Source of the DNA: Streptomyces sp. NBC_01296
GTDB taxonomy: Bacteria; Actinomycetota; Actinomycetes; Streptomycetales; Streptomycetaceae
DNA length: 64,000 nt
Direction: 5' to 3'
NCBI RefSeq assembly: GCF_035984415.1
Contig: NZ_CP130720.1
Location: forward strand, 6,014,001-6,078,000
The notes below the pieces were generated by a model. That model saw only the letters and a program-made list of their open reading frames with translations. It had not been told where the DNA came from and ran no database searches. This document shows, one piece after another, positions 32,875 to 41,915 of this stretch. Every line of letters starts with the position of its first letter. Positions within the stretch are counted from its first letter, which is position 1. A program made the position numbers and the translations under genes.

Positions 32875-34376
32875 CGGTCCGCGGCGGCGAGATCCTCGCC
32901 GTCGGCGACGAGGCCGACGTACGCGACTGGCGCGGCCCCGCCACCGAGGTGGTCGACCTCGGCGGCGCCACCCTCACCCCCGGCCTGACCGACGCCCACA
33001 GCCACCCCGTCTGGGGTATCGAGATGGCCACCGGAACCGACCTCTCGCCCGTCCGGGACCTCGACCAGCTGCGCGCCGCCCTGCGCGCCGCGCCCCGCAC
33101 CGGGGGCTGGGTCCTCGGATACGGCCTCGACCACAACGCCTTCGGCGGCCGCCCCGTCGACAAGGCCCTGATCGAGGAGGCCCTGGCCGGCGCCCCCGCC
33201 TTCCTGCGCTTGTACGACGGCCACTCCGCCCTCGCTTCCGGCGCTGCCCTGGACGCCGCGGGCGTCACCGGCCCGCGTACGTTCGACCAGCGCTCGGAGA
33301 TCGTCTGCGACGCGGGAGGACGCCCGACCGGCCACCTGATCGAGCACGCCGCGATGGGCACGGTCGGCGCCCTCGCCCCGAAGCCCTCCTCCGCCGAGCG
33401 GCGCAGCCGGCTCACCGCCCTGCTCGGCGACATGGCCGCCACCGGGCTCACCGGAGCCCATGTCATGGACCTCGGCGACGGTGACGTACCGGCCCTGCTC
33501 GCCGGAGTCGAGTACGAGGGAGACCTGCCGCTGCGGCTGAACCTGGCCCCCTGGTGCATGCCGGGCGCCACGCCGCAGGATTTGGCCGAGCTGATCGAGC
33601 TCCAGGGCGTGCGCGGCCGCCACTGGCAGGTCGGCGGCGTGAAGTTCTTCATGGACGGCACCATCGAGGGCGGCACCGCCTGGCTCGAGCACGCCGACTG
33701 CCACGGCCGCGGCACGGACGCCTTCTGGCCCGACCCCGAGGCCTACGCGGCCGCCGTGCGGATCCTCGACGCGGCCGGGGTGCGCACGGCGACCCACGCC
33801 ATCGGCGACGCGGCGGTCCGGCACGTCCTGGACACGGTGGCCACACTGGGCGGGCAGGCCCGGATGCGGCACCGGATCGAGCACATCGAGACCGTCCCGG
33901 ACGACCAGCTGAAGCGGTTCGCCGAGCTCGGGGTGATCGCCTCGATGCAGCCGCCGCACACCGCGTACACCCGGGCCGACCACAGCGACGAGTGGTCGAA
34001 GCGGCTGGGCGCGGACCGGGCGGCCCGGGCCTGGCGCTGCCGGGACCTGCGGGACGCGGGGGCCGTACTCGCCCTGGGCTCGGACTGGCCGATCGCCCAC
34101 CACGACGCCCGCCGGGTCCTGGCCATCGCCCGTAGCCCGCTCGGCGCGGCCGCCGCCGGGCCCGCACTCACCGGGATGATGGCGCTGGAGGGCATGACCT
34201 CGCACGCTGCGCTCGCGGCGGGGGAGCAGCAGGTCGCGGGCCGGATCACGGCGGGCTTCCGGGCGGATCTGACGGCCTTCGCGCTCGACCCGGTGGAGGC
34301 CGCCCCGGGCGAGCTGGCCAAGGCCCCGATCCGGCTCACGATGTCGGGCGGCCGGATCACCCACCGCGGGTTCTAG
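32796..34376 (+). CDS. Amidohydrolase family 3 (YtcJ-like) enzyme
   Basis: 526 residues from GTG 32796 with a GAAGGAG site 7 bp upstream. Metal ligands are visible: TDAHSHP (HxH, about residue 70), HAIGDAAV, RHRIEHIE (about 365-371) and ALGSDWPI (Asp, about 430). The composite TIM-barrel fold is the YtcJ/amidohydrolase-3 group. The enzyme should hydrolyse an amide or imine of a small molecule in the cytosol. Co-transcription with the permease suggests it acts on the imported substrate, with the divergent TetR as sensor. Confidence 0.85.
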   Translation: MPAADTVLTGARVRTLDPGRPEARAVAVRGGEILAVGDEADVRDWRGPATEVVDLGGATLTPGLTDAHSHPVWGIEMATGTDLSPVRDLDQLRAALRAAPRTGGWVLGYGLDHNAFGGRPVDKALIEEALAGAPAFLRLYDGHSALASGAALDAAGVTGPRTFDQRSEIVCDAGGRPTGHLIEHAAMGTVGALAPKPSSAERRSRLTALLGDMAATGLTGAHVMDLGDGDVPALLAGVEYEGDLPLRLNLAPWCMPGATPQDLAELIELQGVRGRHWQVGGVKFFMDGTIEGGTAWLEHADCHGRGTDAFWPDPEAYAAAVRILDAAGVRTATHAIGDAAVRHVLDTVATLGGQARMRHRIEHIETVPDDQLKRFAELGVIASMQPPHTAYTRADHSDEWSKRLGADRAARAWRCRDLRDAGAVLALGSDWPIAHHDARRVLAIARSPLGAAAAGPALTGMMALEGMTSHAALAAGEQQVAGRITAGFRADLTAFALDPVEAAPGELAKAPIRLTMSGGRITHRGF

Positions 34377-34415
34377 GCCAAGGCCAGGGCAAGGCCCGGG
34401 TCCGCGGCCGGGCGG

Positions 34416-34631
34416 TCAGGCGTGCAGGAGGCTCTGCGGGAGGTATGCGGAGGTGACGGCGAGCCGCCAGCCGTGGACCTGGGCGGCGAGCGCGGCCACG
34501 GCGTCGCCGAAGGAGATGTCCATGCTGCTCAGCTCCTCGTGGAGCAGGGGGAGCGGCACCTCGAAGTCGCCGTCGGGGAAGCAGCCGAGCGTGAGCTCCC
34601 CGAGCGCGCATTCGGCGGCCGTCCGCAGCAC
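34416..34631 (-). CDS. Small hypothetical protein, uncertain
   Basis: 71 residues from GTG 34631. The protein-like segments FPDGDFEVPLPLLHEELSSM and FGDAVAALAAQVHGWRLAV show no Arg/Pro bias typical of shadow frames, and codon third positions are G/C-rich. The start is doubtful: in-frame codons continue upstream (RRKELSGAVVRRVL) and no ribosome site is correctly spaced. It may be a remnant of a longer gene. Confidence 0.4.
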   Translation of the reverse strand: MLRTAAECALGELTLGCFPDGDFEVPLPLLHEELSSMDISFGDAVAALAAQVHGWRLAVTSAYLPQSLLHA

Positions 34632-34776
34632 ACGGCGTACGACGGCTCCGCTCAGCTCCTTGCGGCGCGCCCGCTGACAGCGCCCGCTGACACCGCCCCC
34701 GGAGGGCGCGGGCGCGGGCGGGCTGCGGATCGTACGGGGTGGACCGGTTGCGGTGCGGGCCGGCGTGCCGGGCCGG

Positions 34777-35670
34777 TCAGCGGCCGGCGCGGAAGCGGTT
34801 CAGGACGGCCGCCGTCGCCGGGTGGGGGTCCCTGGCCTCGGGGTGGCGCGGCAGCCGGTGCGGCAGCGAGCCGTACCAGCTGCGCGAGACCGTGTAGCCG
34901 AACGCCAGGCAGAGCATGCCGCCCACGGCGTCCAGCCAGAAGTGGTTGGCGGTGGCCACGATCACCACGAGGGTGGCCGTCGGATAGAGCAGTCCGAGGA
35001 TCCGGGCCCAGGGGGCGGAGGCGACCGCGAAGATCGTCAGCCCGCACCAGAGCGACCACCCTATGTGCATGGAGGGCATGGCCGCGTACTGGTTCGACAT
35101 GTGCTTGAGGTTGCCGGAGGCCATGGAGCCCCAGGTGTGGTGGACCAGCACGGTGTCGACGAAGCTCTGCCCGTTCATCAGCCGGGGCGGCGCGAGCGGG
35201 AAGAAGTAGTAGCCGACCAGGGCCACGCCCGTGGTGGCGAAGAGGACCAGGCGCGTCGCCGCGTAGCGCCCCGGATGGAAGCGGTAGATCCAGACCAGGA
35301 CGCCGATGGTCACGATGAAGTGGAGCGTGGCGTAGTAGTAGTTCATGCCGACGACCAGCCACGTCACCGAGTTCACGGCGTGGTTGACCGATTGCTCCAC
35401 CGCGATCCCGAGGGTGCGCTCGAGGCCCCACAGCCGGTCGGCGTTCGCGAGGGCGTCGGCCTTCTGCTCGGGCACCGCGTTGCGGATGAGCGAGTACGTC
35501 CAGTAACTGACCCCGATGAGCAGGATCTCGAACCAGATCCGGGGTCGGCGCGGGACCCGCAACCGGGACAAATGGGCGCGCTGATCCCCCGGACGAGTCT
35601 GGTTCCCGGTCACGTGGGGTGACGAGATTTCCGTCCGGGTTTCCAGTGTCTTCACGCTCGATTCACCCAT
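34777..35670 (-). CDS. PAP2-family membrane phosphatase
   Basis: 297 residues with about six hydrophobic helices. The conserved motifs are GYYFFPLAPPRLM (about residues 162-174), AAMPSMHIGWSLW (about 199-211; His206) and ANHFWLDAVGGMLCLAFG (about 244-261; His246, Asp250), the C2/C3 active-site pattern of PAP2_3/inositol-phosphoceramide-synthase-like enzymes. It should hydrolyse or transfer a lipid phosphate at the outer membrane face. The first 45 residues are polar. The ATG at 35670 has no clear ribosome site and a later GTG (VKTLETRTE) is an alternative. Confidence 0.85.
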   Translation of the reverse strand: MGESSVKTLETRTEISSPHVTGNQTRPGDQRAHLSRLRVPRRPRIWFEILLIGVSYWTYSLIRNAVPEQKADALANADRLWGLERTLGIAVEQSVNHAVNSVTWLVVGMNYYYATLHFIVTIGVLVWIYRFHPGRYAATRLVLFATTGVALVGYYFFPLAPPRLMNGQSFVDTVLVHHTWGSMASGNLKHMSNQYAAMPSMHIGWSLWCGLTIFAVASAPWARILGLLYPTATLVVIVATANHFWLDAVGGMLCLAFGYTVSRSWYGSLPHRLPRHPEARDPHPATAAVLNRFRAGR

Positions 35671-35738
35671 GGGGAAAGAGTCTGCCAGATGCGCTCTCGC
35701 CTCCGATCATCCCTCGGGAGGGTCTGCGGCGCAGCCGC

Positions 35739-36785
35739 TCAGCCCTGGGGAGTAGACGGTCCCCTACGTTGCTGCGGACCGGAGGCGGTGGATCCGCGGA
35801 CCACCAGTTCGGGCAGGAAGACGAACTCGCTGTGCGGGGCCGGCGTACCGCCGATCTCCTCCAGGAGCGTGCGGACCGCGGCCTGCCCCATGGCCTGCAC
35901 GGGCTGCCGGATGGTGGTGAGCGGCGGATCGGTGAACGCTATGAGCGGGGAGTCGTCGAAGCCGACGACCGAGACGTCCTGCGGCACCCGCAGCCCCTGC
36001 TGCCGGGCCGCCCGGATCGCCCCGAGCGCCATCATGTCGCTGGCGCACACGATGGCCGTGCAGCCCCGGGTGATGAGCGCGGCCGCGGCGGCCTGCCCGC
36101 CCTCCAGCGTGTACAGGGAGTGCTGGATGAGCTCCTCGATCTCGGCCTCGTCCAGGCCGAGCCGCTCCTTCATCCCGAGCCGGAAGCCCTCGATCTTGCG
36201 CAGGACGGGCACGAACCGCTTGGGTCCGACCGCGAGCCCGATCCGGGTGTGCCCGAGCGCGGTCAGGTGGGTCACGGCGAGCTGCATCGCGGCGCGGTCG
36301 TCGGGGGAGACGAAGGGGGCCTGCACCTTGTCGGAGAACCCGTTGATGAGGACGTAGGGAACGCCCTGCCCGCGGAGTTGGTCGTAGCGGCCCATGTCGG
36401 CCGTGGTGTCGGCGTGCAGCCCGGAGACGAAGATGATGCCGGAGACCCCGCGGTCGACCAGCATCTCGGTGAGCTCGTCCTCGGTGGACCCGCCGGGCGT
36501 CTGCGTGGCCAGCACCGGCGTGTACCCCTGCCGGGTCAGCGCCTGGCCGATGACCTGGGCGAGCGCCGGGAAGATGGGGTTGTCCAGCTCGGGGGTTATC
36601 AGGCCGACGAGCCCCGCGCTGCGCTGGCGCAGTTTGACGGGGCGCTCGTAGCCGAGCACGTCGAGCGCGGCCAGCACGGACTCGCGGGTGCCTGCGGCCA
36701 CACCGGGCTTGCCGTTGAGCACGCGGCTGACTGTGGCTTCGCTGACCCCCGCCTGGGCTGCGATGTCGGCTAGCCGTGCGGTCAC
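35739..36785 (-). CDS. malR: LacI-family maltose regulator (MalR-like)
   Basis: 348 residues from GTG 36785. The HTH, RLADIAAQAGVSEATVSRVLNGKPGVAAGTR (residues 3-33), is typical of LacI, and the recognition helix SEATVSRVLN is shared with the second LacI gene at 43523-44530. The ligand domain has NPIFPALAQVIGQAL, TQTPGGSTEDE and the closing SVVGFDDSPLIAFTDPPLTTIRQP. In S. coelicolor the equivalent gene beside malEFG is malR, the maltose/maltodextrin repressor. The symbol is given on that synteny. It lies 26 bp downstream of the leftward alpha-glucosidase. Confidence 0.8.
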   Translation of the reverse strand: MTARLADIAAQAGVSEATVSRVLNGKPGVAAGTRESVLAALDVLGYERPVKLRQRSAGLVGLITPELDNPIFPALAQVIGQALTRQGYTPVLATQTPGGSTEDELTEMLVDRGVSGIIFVSGLHADTTADMGRYDQLRGQGVPYVLINGFSDKVQAPFVSPDDRAAMQLAVTHLTALGHTRIGLAVGPKRFVPVLRKIEGFRLGMKERLGLDEAEIEELIQHSLYTLEGGQAAAAALITRGCTAIVCASDMMALGAIRAARQQGLRVPQDVSVVGFDDSPLIAFTDPPLTTIRQPVQAMGQAAVRTLLEEIGGTPAPHSEFVFLPELVVRGSTASGPQQRRGPSTPQG

Positions 36786-36811
36786 GGGATTGGACTGTAC
36801 CGGTCCCCGGC

Positions 36812-38440
36812 TCACAACGCCCACCACGTGCACGAATCCGGGGGCAACAGCACGGTCCGGCCGTCCGTCTCGACCGGCGCGCTGGAAAGTACGGGACGAC
36901 CCGGCGAGGGCAGTTCGAGCGGCTCGGACCGGCTGTTGAGGGTGCACGCGAAGCCGGGCCGGGTGAAGAGGAGGACGCCCGCGGGGGCGGGCAGCCAGGT
37001 CAGCGGGCCCGCATCGGGGGAACCGAGGCCGGGCAGCGCGCGGCGCAGCTCCAGGGCGGCGCGGTACAGCTCGAGGGTGGAGTGGGGGTCGCCGGTCTGG
37101 GCGGCGACGCTCAGCGGGGCCCAGTCCGCGGGCTGCGGGAGCCAGCTGCCGGCCGGCCCGAATCCGTACGGGGGCTCCTCGCCGGACCAGGGCAGCGGGA
37201 TCCGACAGCCGTCGCGCAGTCCGTCCTGCCCGGCGGTGCGGAGGAAGGCGGGGTCCTGGCGTACGGCGGCGGGGAGGTCCGCGACCTCCGGCAGGCCGAG
37301 CTCCTCCCCTTGGTAGAGGTACGCCGAACCGGGCAGGGCGAGCATCAGCAGCGCGGCGGCCCGGGCCCGGGCCAGGCCCTGCGCGCCGCCGCCGTAGCGG
37401 GTGACATGGCGTACGACGTCGTGGTTGGACAGCACCCAGGTGGTGGGGGCGCCGACGGAGCCGGTGGCGGCCAGGGACTCGTCGATGACGGTCCGCATCG
37501 CCCGGGTGTCCCAGGGGCAGTTCAGGAAGCGGAAGTTGAAGGCCTGGTGCAGCTCGTCGGGCCGGACGTACAGGGCGAGCCGCTCGGACGTGGGCGCCCA
37601 GGCCTCGGCGACGCCGATGCGCGGGCCCGGATAGGAGTCGAGCAGCCGCCGCCAGGAGCGGTGGATCTCGTGGACGCCGTCCTGGTCGAAGAAGGGGAGC
37701 GGCTCGGTCCCGATCAGGGTGGCCTGGGCGCCGCGGCCGATGTCGGGCAGGCCAGAGGCCTTGACCATGCCGTGGGCGACGTCGATGCGGAAGCCGTCGA
37801 CACCGAGGTCGAGCCAGAAGCGCAGGACGGAGGCGAACTCCTCCGCGACCTCGGGGCGCTCCCAGTTCAGGTCGGGCTGCTCGGGGGCGAAGAGGTGCAG
37901 GTACCACGCGCCGTCCGGGGTCCGGGTCCAGGCGGGCCCGCCGAAGACGGACTCCCAGTCGTTGGGCGGCCGCTCCCCGCCCGGTCCGCGTCCGGGGCGG
38001 AAGTGGTACCGGGCCCGGGCGGGGCTCCCCGGTTCCGCGGCGAGGGCCTCCCGGAACCAGACGTGCCGGTCGGAGGTGTGGTTGGGCACCACGTCCACGA
38101 TGACCCGCAGGCCCAGCGCGTGGGCGGCCCGGACGAGCTCGTCGGCGTCGGAGAGGTCCCCGAAGAGCGGATCGACGGCGCGGTAGTCGGCGACGTCGTA
38201 GCCGCCGTCGGCCTGCGGGGAGACGTAGAAGGGGGTGAGCCACACGGCGTCGACCCCGAGCCGGGCCAGGTGGGGCAGGCGCGTGCGCACCCCGCGGAGG
38301 TCGCCGATGCCGTCGCCGTCGCTGTCCGCGAAGGAGCGCACGTACACCTGGTAGATGACTGCATCGCGCCACCAGCCGACGCCTTCGGTCGTCTTGCTGG
38401 AAGCGCTTGCAAGCCGGGATGCGGTCAGCTCATGGGTCAT
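36812..38440 (-). CDS. GH13 alpha-glucosidase (oligo-1,6/maltodextrin glucosidase), leftward copy
   Basis: 542 residues from ATG 38440. No signal peptide, so cytosolic. GH13 motifs: DVVPNHTSD (about 116-124), DGFRIDVAHG with nucleophile Asp220, GVAEAW with acid/base Glu279, and LSNHDVVRH. It hydrolyses alpha-1,4 or alpha-1,6 glucosidic ends of imported malto-oligosaccharides. It shares extended identity with the AglA copy downstream of malG. No ribosome site is seen, and a CTTGCAAG operator overlaps codons 10-16, so expression is likely repressed directly by a LacI protein. In the S. coelicolor arrangement I remember, this gene is absent between malR and malE. Confidence 0.9.
   Translation of the reverse strand: MTHELTASRLASASSKTTEGVGWWRDAVIYQVYVRSFADSDGDGIGDLRGVRTRLPHLARLGVDAVWLTPFYVSPQADGGYDVADYRAVDPLFGDLSDADELVRAAHALGLRVIVDVVPNHTSDRHVWFREALAAEPGSPARARYHFRPGRGPGGERPPNDWESVFGGPAWTRTPDGAWYLHLFAPEQPDLNWERPEVAEEFASVLRFWLDLGVDGFRIDVAHGMVKASGLPDIGRGAQATLIGTEPLPFFDQDGVHEIHRSWRRLLDSYPGPRIGVAEAWAPTSERLALYVRPDELHQAFNFRFLNCPWDTRAMRTVIDESLAATGSVGAPTTWVLSNHDVVRHVTRYGGGAQGLARARAAALLMLALPGSAYLYQGEELGLPEVADLPAAVRQDPAFLRTAGQDGLRDGCRIPLPWSGEEPPYGFGPAGSWLPQPADWAPLSVAAQTGDPHSTLELYRAALELRRALPGLGSPDAGPLTWLPAPAGVLLFTRPGFACTLNSRSEPLELPSPGRPVLSSAPVETDGRTVLLPPDSCTWWAL
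38393..38414. promoter_or_regulatory. CTTGCAAG operator inside the alpha-glucosidase start
   Basis: CTTGC at 38393-38397 and the palindrome CTTGCAAG at 38406-38413, nearly matching the malE upstream repeat. It overlaps the first codons of the leftward alpha-glucosidase. Confidence 0.5.
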
Positions 38441-38556
38441 ACCGGTGTCAACGCGGGTACATGCCCCCTGGTTGCGGGCCTGATGACCCGAAGGAAGTTC
38501 GAACAACCAGCAAGCCGCGGCAACCGTCAGGACACACGGATGTAACGATCGGCCTC

Positions 38557-38579
38557 GCTTGCAGAAAATTGCCGCAAGC
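38557..38579. promoter_or_regulatory. MalR-type operator upstream of malE
   Basis: GCTTGC (38557-38562) and GCAAGC (38574-38579) form inverted arms around AGAAAATTGCC. CTTGCAG is the repeat seen in Streptomyces maltose and amylase promoters. It lies 84 bp upstream of the malE start and between two divergent transcription units. Confidence 0.6.
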
Positions 38580-38662
38580 TCTTTCGGTCGGCTTTCAGGC
38601 TTGTTACGTTCCCTGCAACTCGGGACCGCGAGGGCGCGGCCGGGATCATCGAAGGAGTTCAT

Positions 38663-39934
38663 ATGCGGCGTGGCATAGCGGCCACCGCGCTGGTCGCGAC
38701 CCTGGCGCTCGCGGCGACGGCTTGCGGCGGTGACACCAAGGACGACAGCGGTACCAAGGCGGGCGGCGAGCTTTCCGGCACGGTCACGTGGTGGGACACC
38801 TCGAACGACGCCGAGAAGGCCAGCTTCCAGAAGATCGCCGAGGCGTTCACCGCGAAGCACCCGAAGGTCACCGTCAAGTACGTCAACGTCCCGTACGGCG
38901 ACGCGCAGAACAAGGTCAAGAACGCCTTCAGCAGCGGTTCCGAAGCCCCTGACGTGATCCGCGCGGACGTCGGCTGGGTCGCCGACTTCGCCTCCCTCGG
39001 CTACCTCGACGAGGTCCCGGCCGAGACGGCCAAGAAGGTCGACGCCGAGTTCCTGCCCCAGGCCGCGGCCAGCGGCAAGTACGAGGGCAAGACCTACGCC
39101 GTCCCGCAGGTCATCGACACCCTCGGCCTCTTCTACAACAAGAAGATGCTCGCCGACGCCGGCGTCCAGCCCCCCAAGACGCTGGAAGAGGTGAAGACCG
39201 CCGCCGCCGCCATCAAGGCGAAGTCCGGCAAGGCCGGCCTCTACCTGCGCGGCGACGACTCCTACTGGTTCCTCCCCCTCATCTACGGAGAGGGCGGCGA
39301 CCTGGTCGACGCGAAGAACAAGACGGTCACCGTCGACAACGCGGCCGGCGTCAAGGCGTTCAAGACCGCCCGCGACCTGGTCACCTCCGGCGCTGCGATC
39401 ACCAACGCCACCGACGGCTGGGTCAACATGCAGACCGCCTTCAAGTCGGGCGAAGCCGCGATGATGATCAACGGCCCGTGGGCCGTCGCCGACACCTACG
39501 CCGGCGACCAGTTCAAGGACAAGGCCAACCTCGGCGTCGCCGCCGTCCCGGCCGGCTCCGCCAAGGCCGGCGCCCCGCAGGGCGGCCACGACCTCGCCGT
39601 CTACGCCGGTTCCAAGAACCGCGAAGCCGCGCACGCCTTCGTCGAGTACATGACCTCGCAGGACGTGCAGGTGCAGTCCACCAAGGAGCTCAGCCTGCTC
39701 CCGACGCGGACCGCTGCCTACGAGCAGCCCGACGTCAAGTCCAGCGAGATGGTGCAGTTCTTCAAGCCGGCGGTGGACAAGGCCGTCGAGCGCGCCTGGA
39801 TCCCGGAGAACGGCTCCCTCTTCGAGCCGCTGAAGGTCGAATACACCAAGGCGATCACCGGGGCCTCGAGCCCGGAGGACGCGGCCAAGGCGGCCGGCGT
39901 CGAGTTCCGCAAGATCCTCAAGGGCTGGAAGTAG
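38663..39934 (+). CDS. malE: Maltose/maltodextrin-binding lipoprotein
   Basis: 423 residues. The N-terminus has a signal peptide ending in a lipobox (ALAATAC, Cys about 21), so the protein is lipid-anchored outside the membrane. The mature domain is a family-1 extracellular solute-binding fold with VTWWDTSNDAEK near the start, PDVIRADVGWVADFASLGYL, FKSGEAAMMINGPWAV and HAFVEYMTSQDVQ. AAGGAG about 7 bp upstream supports the start. It delivers maltose and malto-oligosaccharides to MalFG. The ATPase (probably the shared MsiK) is not encoded here, as is usual for Streptomyces sugar ABC importers. Confidence 0.95.
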   Translation: MRRGIAATALVATLALAATACGGDTKDDSGTKAGGELSGTVTWWDTSNDAEKASFQKIAEAFTAKHPKVTVKYVNVPYGDAQNKVKNAFSSGSEAPDVIRADVGWVADFASLGYLDEVPAETAKKVDAEFLPQAAASGKYEGKTYAVPQVIDTLGLFYNKKMLADAGVQPPKTLEEVKTAAAAIKAKSGKAGLYLRGDDSYWFLPLIYGEGGDLVDAKNKTVTVDNAAGVKAFKTARDLVTSGAAITNATDGWVNMQTAFKSGEAAMMINGPWAVADTYAGDQFKDKANLGVAAVPAGSAKAGAPQGGHDLAVYAGSKNREAAHAFVEYMTSQDVQVQSTKELSLLPTRTAAYEQPDVKSSEMVQFFKPAVDKAVERAWIPENGSLFEPLKVEYTKAITGASSPEDAAKAAGVEFRKILKGWK

Positions 39935-39942
39935 ACAAGACG

Positions 39943-40971
39943 ATGGCTGCTCACACCAGCCAGTCGGTGGCGAAGGCCGCGGGCAGCGACGGGGAAGACA
40001 CCGTCGCCGCCCGCGGCCGGAGCCGCAGGACTGACAGCGCGAAGCGCGGTGGCCTGGGGCGCGCCCTGGCCACCCACTGGTACGCCTGGGCCATGGTCGC
40101 CCCGGTGGTGCTCGTCCTCGGCGTGATCATCGGCTGGCCGCTCGTCCGCGGCGTCTACCTGTCGCTGACCGACGCCAACGAGCGCAATGTCGCCCGTACC
40201 ATCGGCGCCAACCACATCGAGGCCACGTACAAGTTCGTCGGCCTCGACAACTACGCGAGCGTCCTGGCCGACCCGGTGTTCCTGCAGCGGCTGGTGTGGA
40301 CGGTGATGTGGACCGTCCTGTGCGTGTCGATCACGTTCACGCTCGGACTGGCCCTCGCCAACATGCTCAACCGGGACTTCCGGGGCCGCGCCGCCTACCG
40401 GATGGCGCTCATCCTGCCCTGGGCCGTCCCCGGCTTCGTCTCCGTCTTCGCCTGGCGGTTCCTGTTCAACCGCGACAGCGGCATCCTGAACAAGATCCTC
40501 GACGGCGGCGGCATCTCGGCCGTCCCGTGGCTCGACGACCCGACCTGGGCCAAGTTCTCCGTCGTCGCCGTCAACGTCTGGCTCGGCGTCCCCTTCATGA
40601 TGGTCGCCCTGCTCGGCGGGCTGCAGTCGATCCCGGGTGAGCTGTACGAGGCCGCCGAGATGGACGGCGCCACCGCCTGGCAGCGGTTCCGGCACATCAC
40701 CCTGCCCGGGCTGCGCACGGTGAGCATGACCGTGATCCTGCTCTCCACCATCTGGACCTTCAACATGTTCCCGGTGATCTTCCTGCTGACGCGGGGCGGA
40801 CCGGGCGACTCCACCGAGATCCTGGTGACCCAGGCCTTCCGCGAGGCCTTCGTGGCCAGCCCGCGCGACTTCGCGGGCTCCGCGACCTGGGGCGTGCTCA
40901 TCCTCGCCCTGCTCATGATCTTCGCGCTGGTCTACCGGCGCTCGCTGCGCAAGCAGGGAGAGGTGTGGTGA
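39943..40971 (+). CDS. malF: Maltose ABC transporter permease MalF
   Basis: 342 residues from ATG 39943, 8 bp after malE. About six membrane helices (the first at about 45-65, AWAMVAPVVLVLGVIIGWPL). The cytosolic EAA loop EAAEMDGATAWQRFRHITLP (about 236-255) contacts the ATPase. The acidic, Gly-rich first 35 residues are cytosolic. It pairs with MalG to form the channel for sugar delivered by MalE. The stop overlaps the malG start region. Confidence 0.95.
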   Translation: MAAHTSQSVAKAAGSDGEDTVAARGRSRRTDSAKRGGLGRALATHWYAWAMVAPVVLVLGVIIGWPLVRGVYLSLTDANERNVARTIGANHIEATYKFVGLDNYASVLADPVFLQRLVWTVMWTVLCVSITFTLGLALANMLNRDFRGRAAYRMALILPWAVPGFVSVFAWRFLFNRDSGILNKILDGGGISAVPWLDDPTWAKFSVVAVNVWLGVPFMMVALLGGLQSIPGELYEAAEMDGATAWQRFRHITLPGLRTVSMTVILLSTIWTFNMFPVIFLLTRGGPGDSTEILVTQAFREAFVASPRDFAGSATWGVLILALLMIFALVYRRSLRKQGEVW

Positions 40972-41840
40972 CCATGACGACCGACACCGTGACCACCGAG
41001 GTTTCCGTCCGCAAGCGGGGCGAGCGCTCCCCGCTCGCCTCCGCCGCACTGCACGTCACCCTGATCGTCGCCTCCGTGATCGCCGTCTTCCCGGTGCTGT
41101 GGGTCCTGCTGACCTCGATCAAGCCCGCGAAGCACGCCATCTCCACGGACTTCGTGAAGGAACCGACCCTCGAGAACTACCGCTACCTGGTGGAGTCGAC
41201 CTCCTTCTTCACCTGGTTCGCCAACTCCGTGCTCGTCGCCGGCATCACCACCGTCCTCGGTGTGTTCATCGCCGCCACGACGGGCTACGCGGTCAGCCGG
41301 TTCAAGTTCCCCGGCATGAAGCCGCTGATGTGGACCCTGCTCATCACGCAGATGTTCCCGATGGCCATCCTCATCGTCCCGCTCTACAACCTCATGGGAC
41401 AGCTGGGGCTGCTCAACCAGCCGCTCGGCCTGATCATCACCTACCTCACCATCGCGGTGCCGTTCTGCGCCTGGATGATGAAGGGCTTCTTCGACACCAT
41501 CCCGGTCGAGATCGACGAATCCGGCCGCGTCGACGGGCTCAACCCCTTCGGCACCTTCTGGCGCCTCATCCTCCCGCTGGCCAAGCCCGGCCTCGCCGTC
41601 ACCGGCTTCTACTCGTTCATCACCGCCTGGGGCGAAGTCGCGTACGCCTCCGCCTTCATGGTCGGCGACGAACACCTCACCCTCGCGGGGGGCCTGCAGA
41701 CGTTCGTCACGCAGTACACCTCCAACTGGGGTGCGATGAGTGCCGCTTCGGTCCTCATCGCCATCCCCGCGGCCATCTTCTTCCTCTTCGCCCAGCGTCA
41801 CCTCGTCGCCGGGATGACGGCAGGCGCGACCAAGGGCTGA
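40968..41840 (+). CDS. malG: Maltose ABC transporter permease MalG
   Basis: 290 residues from GTG 40968 (GGAG 7 bp upstream; GTG 40965 and ATG 40974 are alternatives). Six membrane helices, with LHVTLIVASVIAVFPVLWVL first and the EAA-type loop EIDESGRVDGLNPFGTFWRLILPLAKPG before the last helices. It starts inside the malF stop, so the two subunits are co-translated. It forms the MalFG channel with MalF. Confidence 0.95.
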   Translation: MTMTTDTVTTEVSVRKRGERSPLASAALHVTLIVASVIAVFPVLWVLLTSIKPAKHAISTDFVKEPTLENYRYLVESTSFFTWFANSVLVAGITTVLGVFIAATTGYAVSRFKFPGMKPLMWTLLITQMFPMAILIVPLYNLMGQLGLLNQPLGLIITYLTIAVPFCAWMMKGFFDTIPVEIDESGRVDGLNPFGTFWRLILPLAKPGLAVTGFYSFITAWGEVAYASAFMVGDEHLTLAGGLQTFVTQYTSNWGAMSAASVLIAIPAAIFFLFAQRHLVAGMTAGATKG

Positions 41841-41915
41841 CGCCCCTCTCGCGACCCAGGGCTGACCCCCCTGCCTGCCCCCTCTCACCCCCGGCCCGAT
41901 CTCTCCAAGGACGAC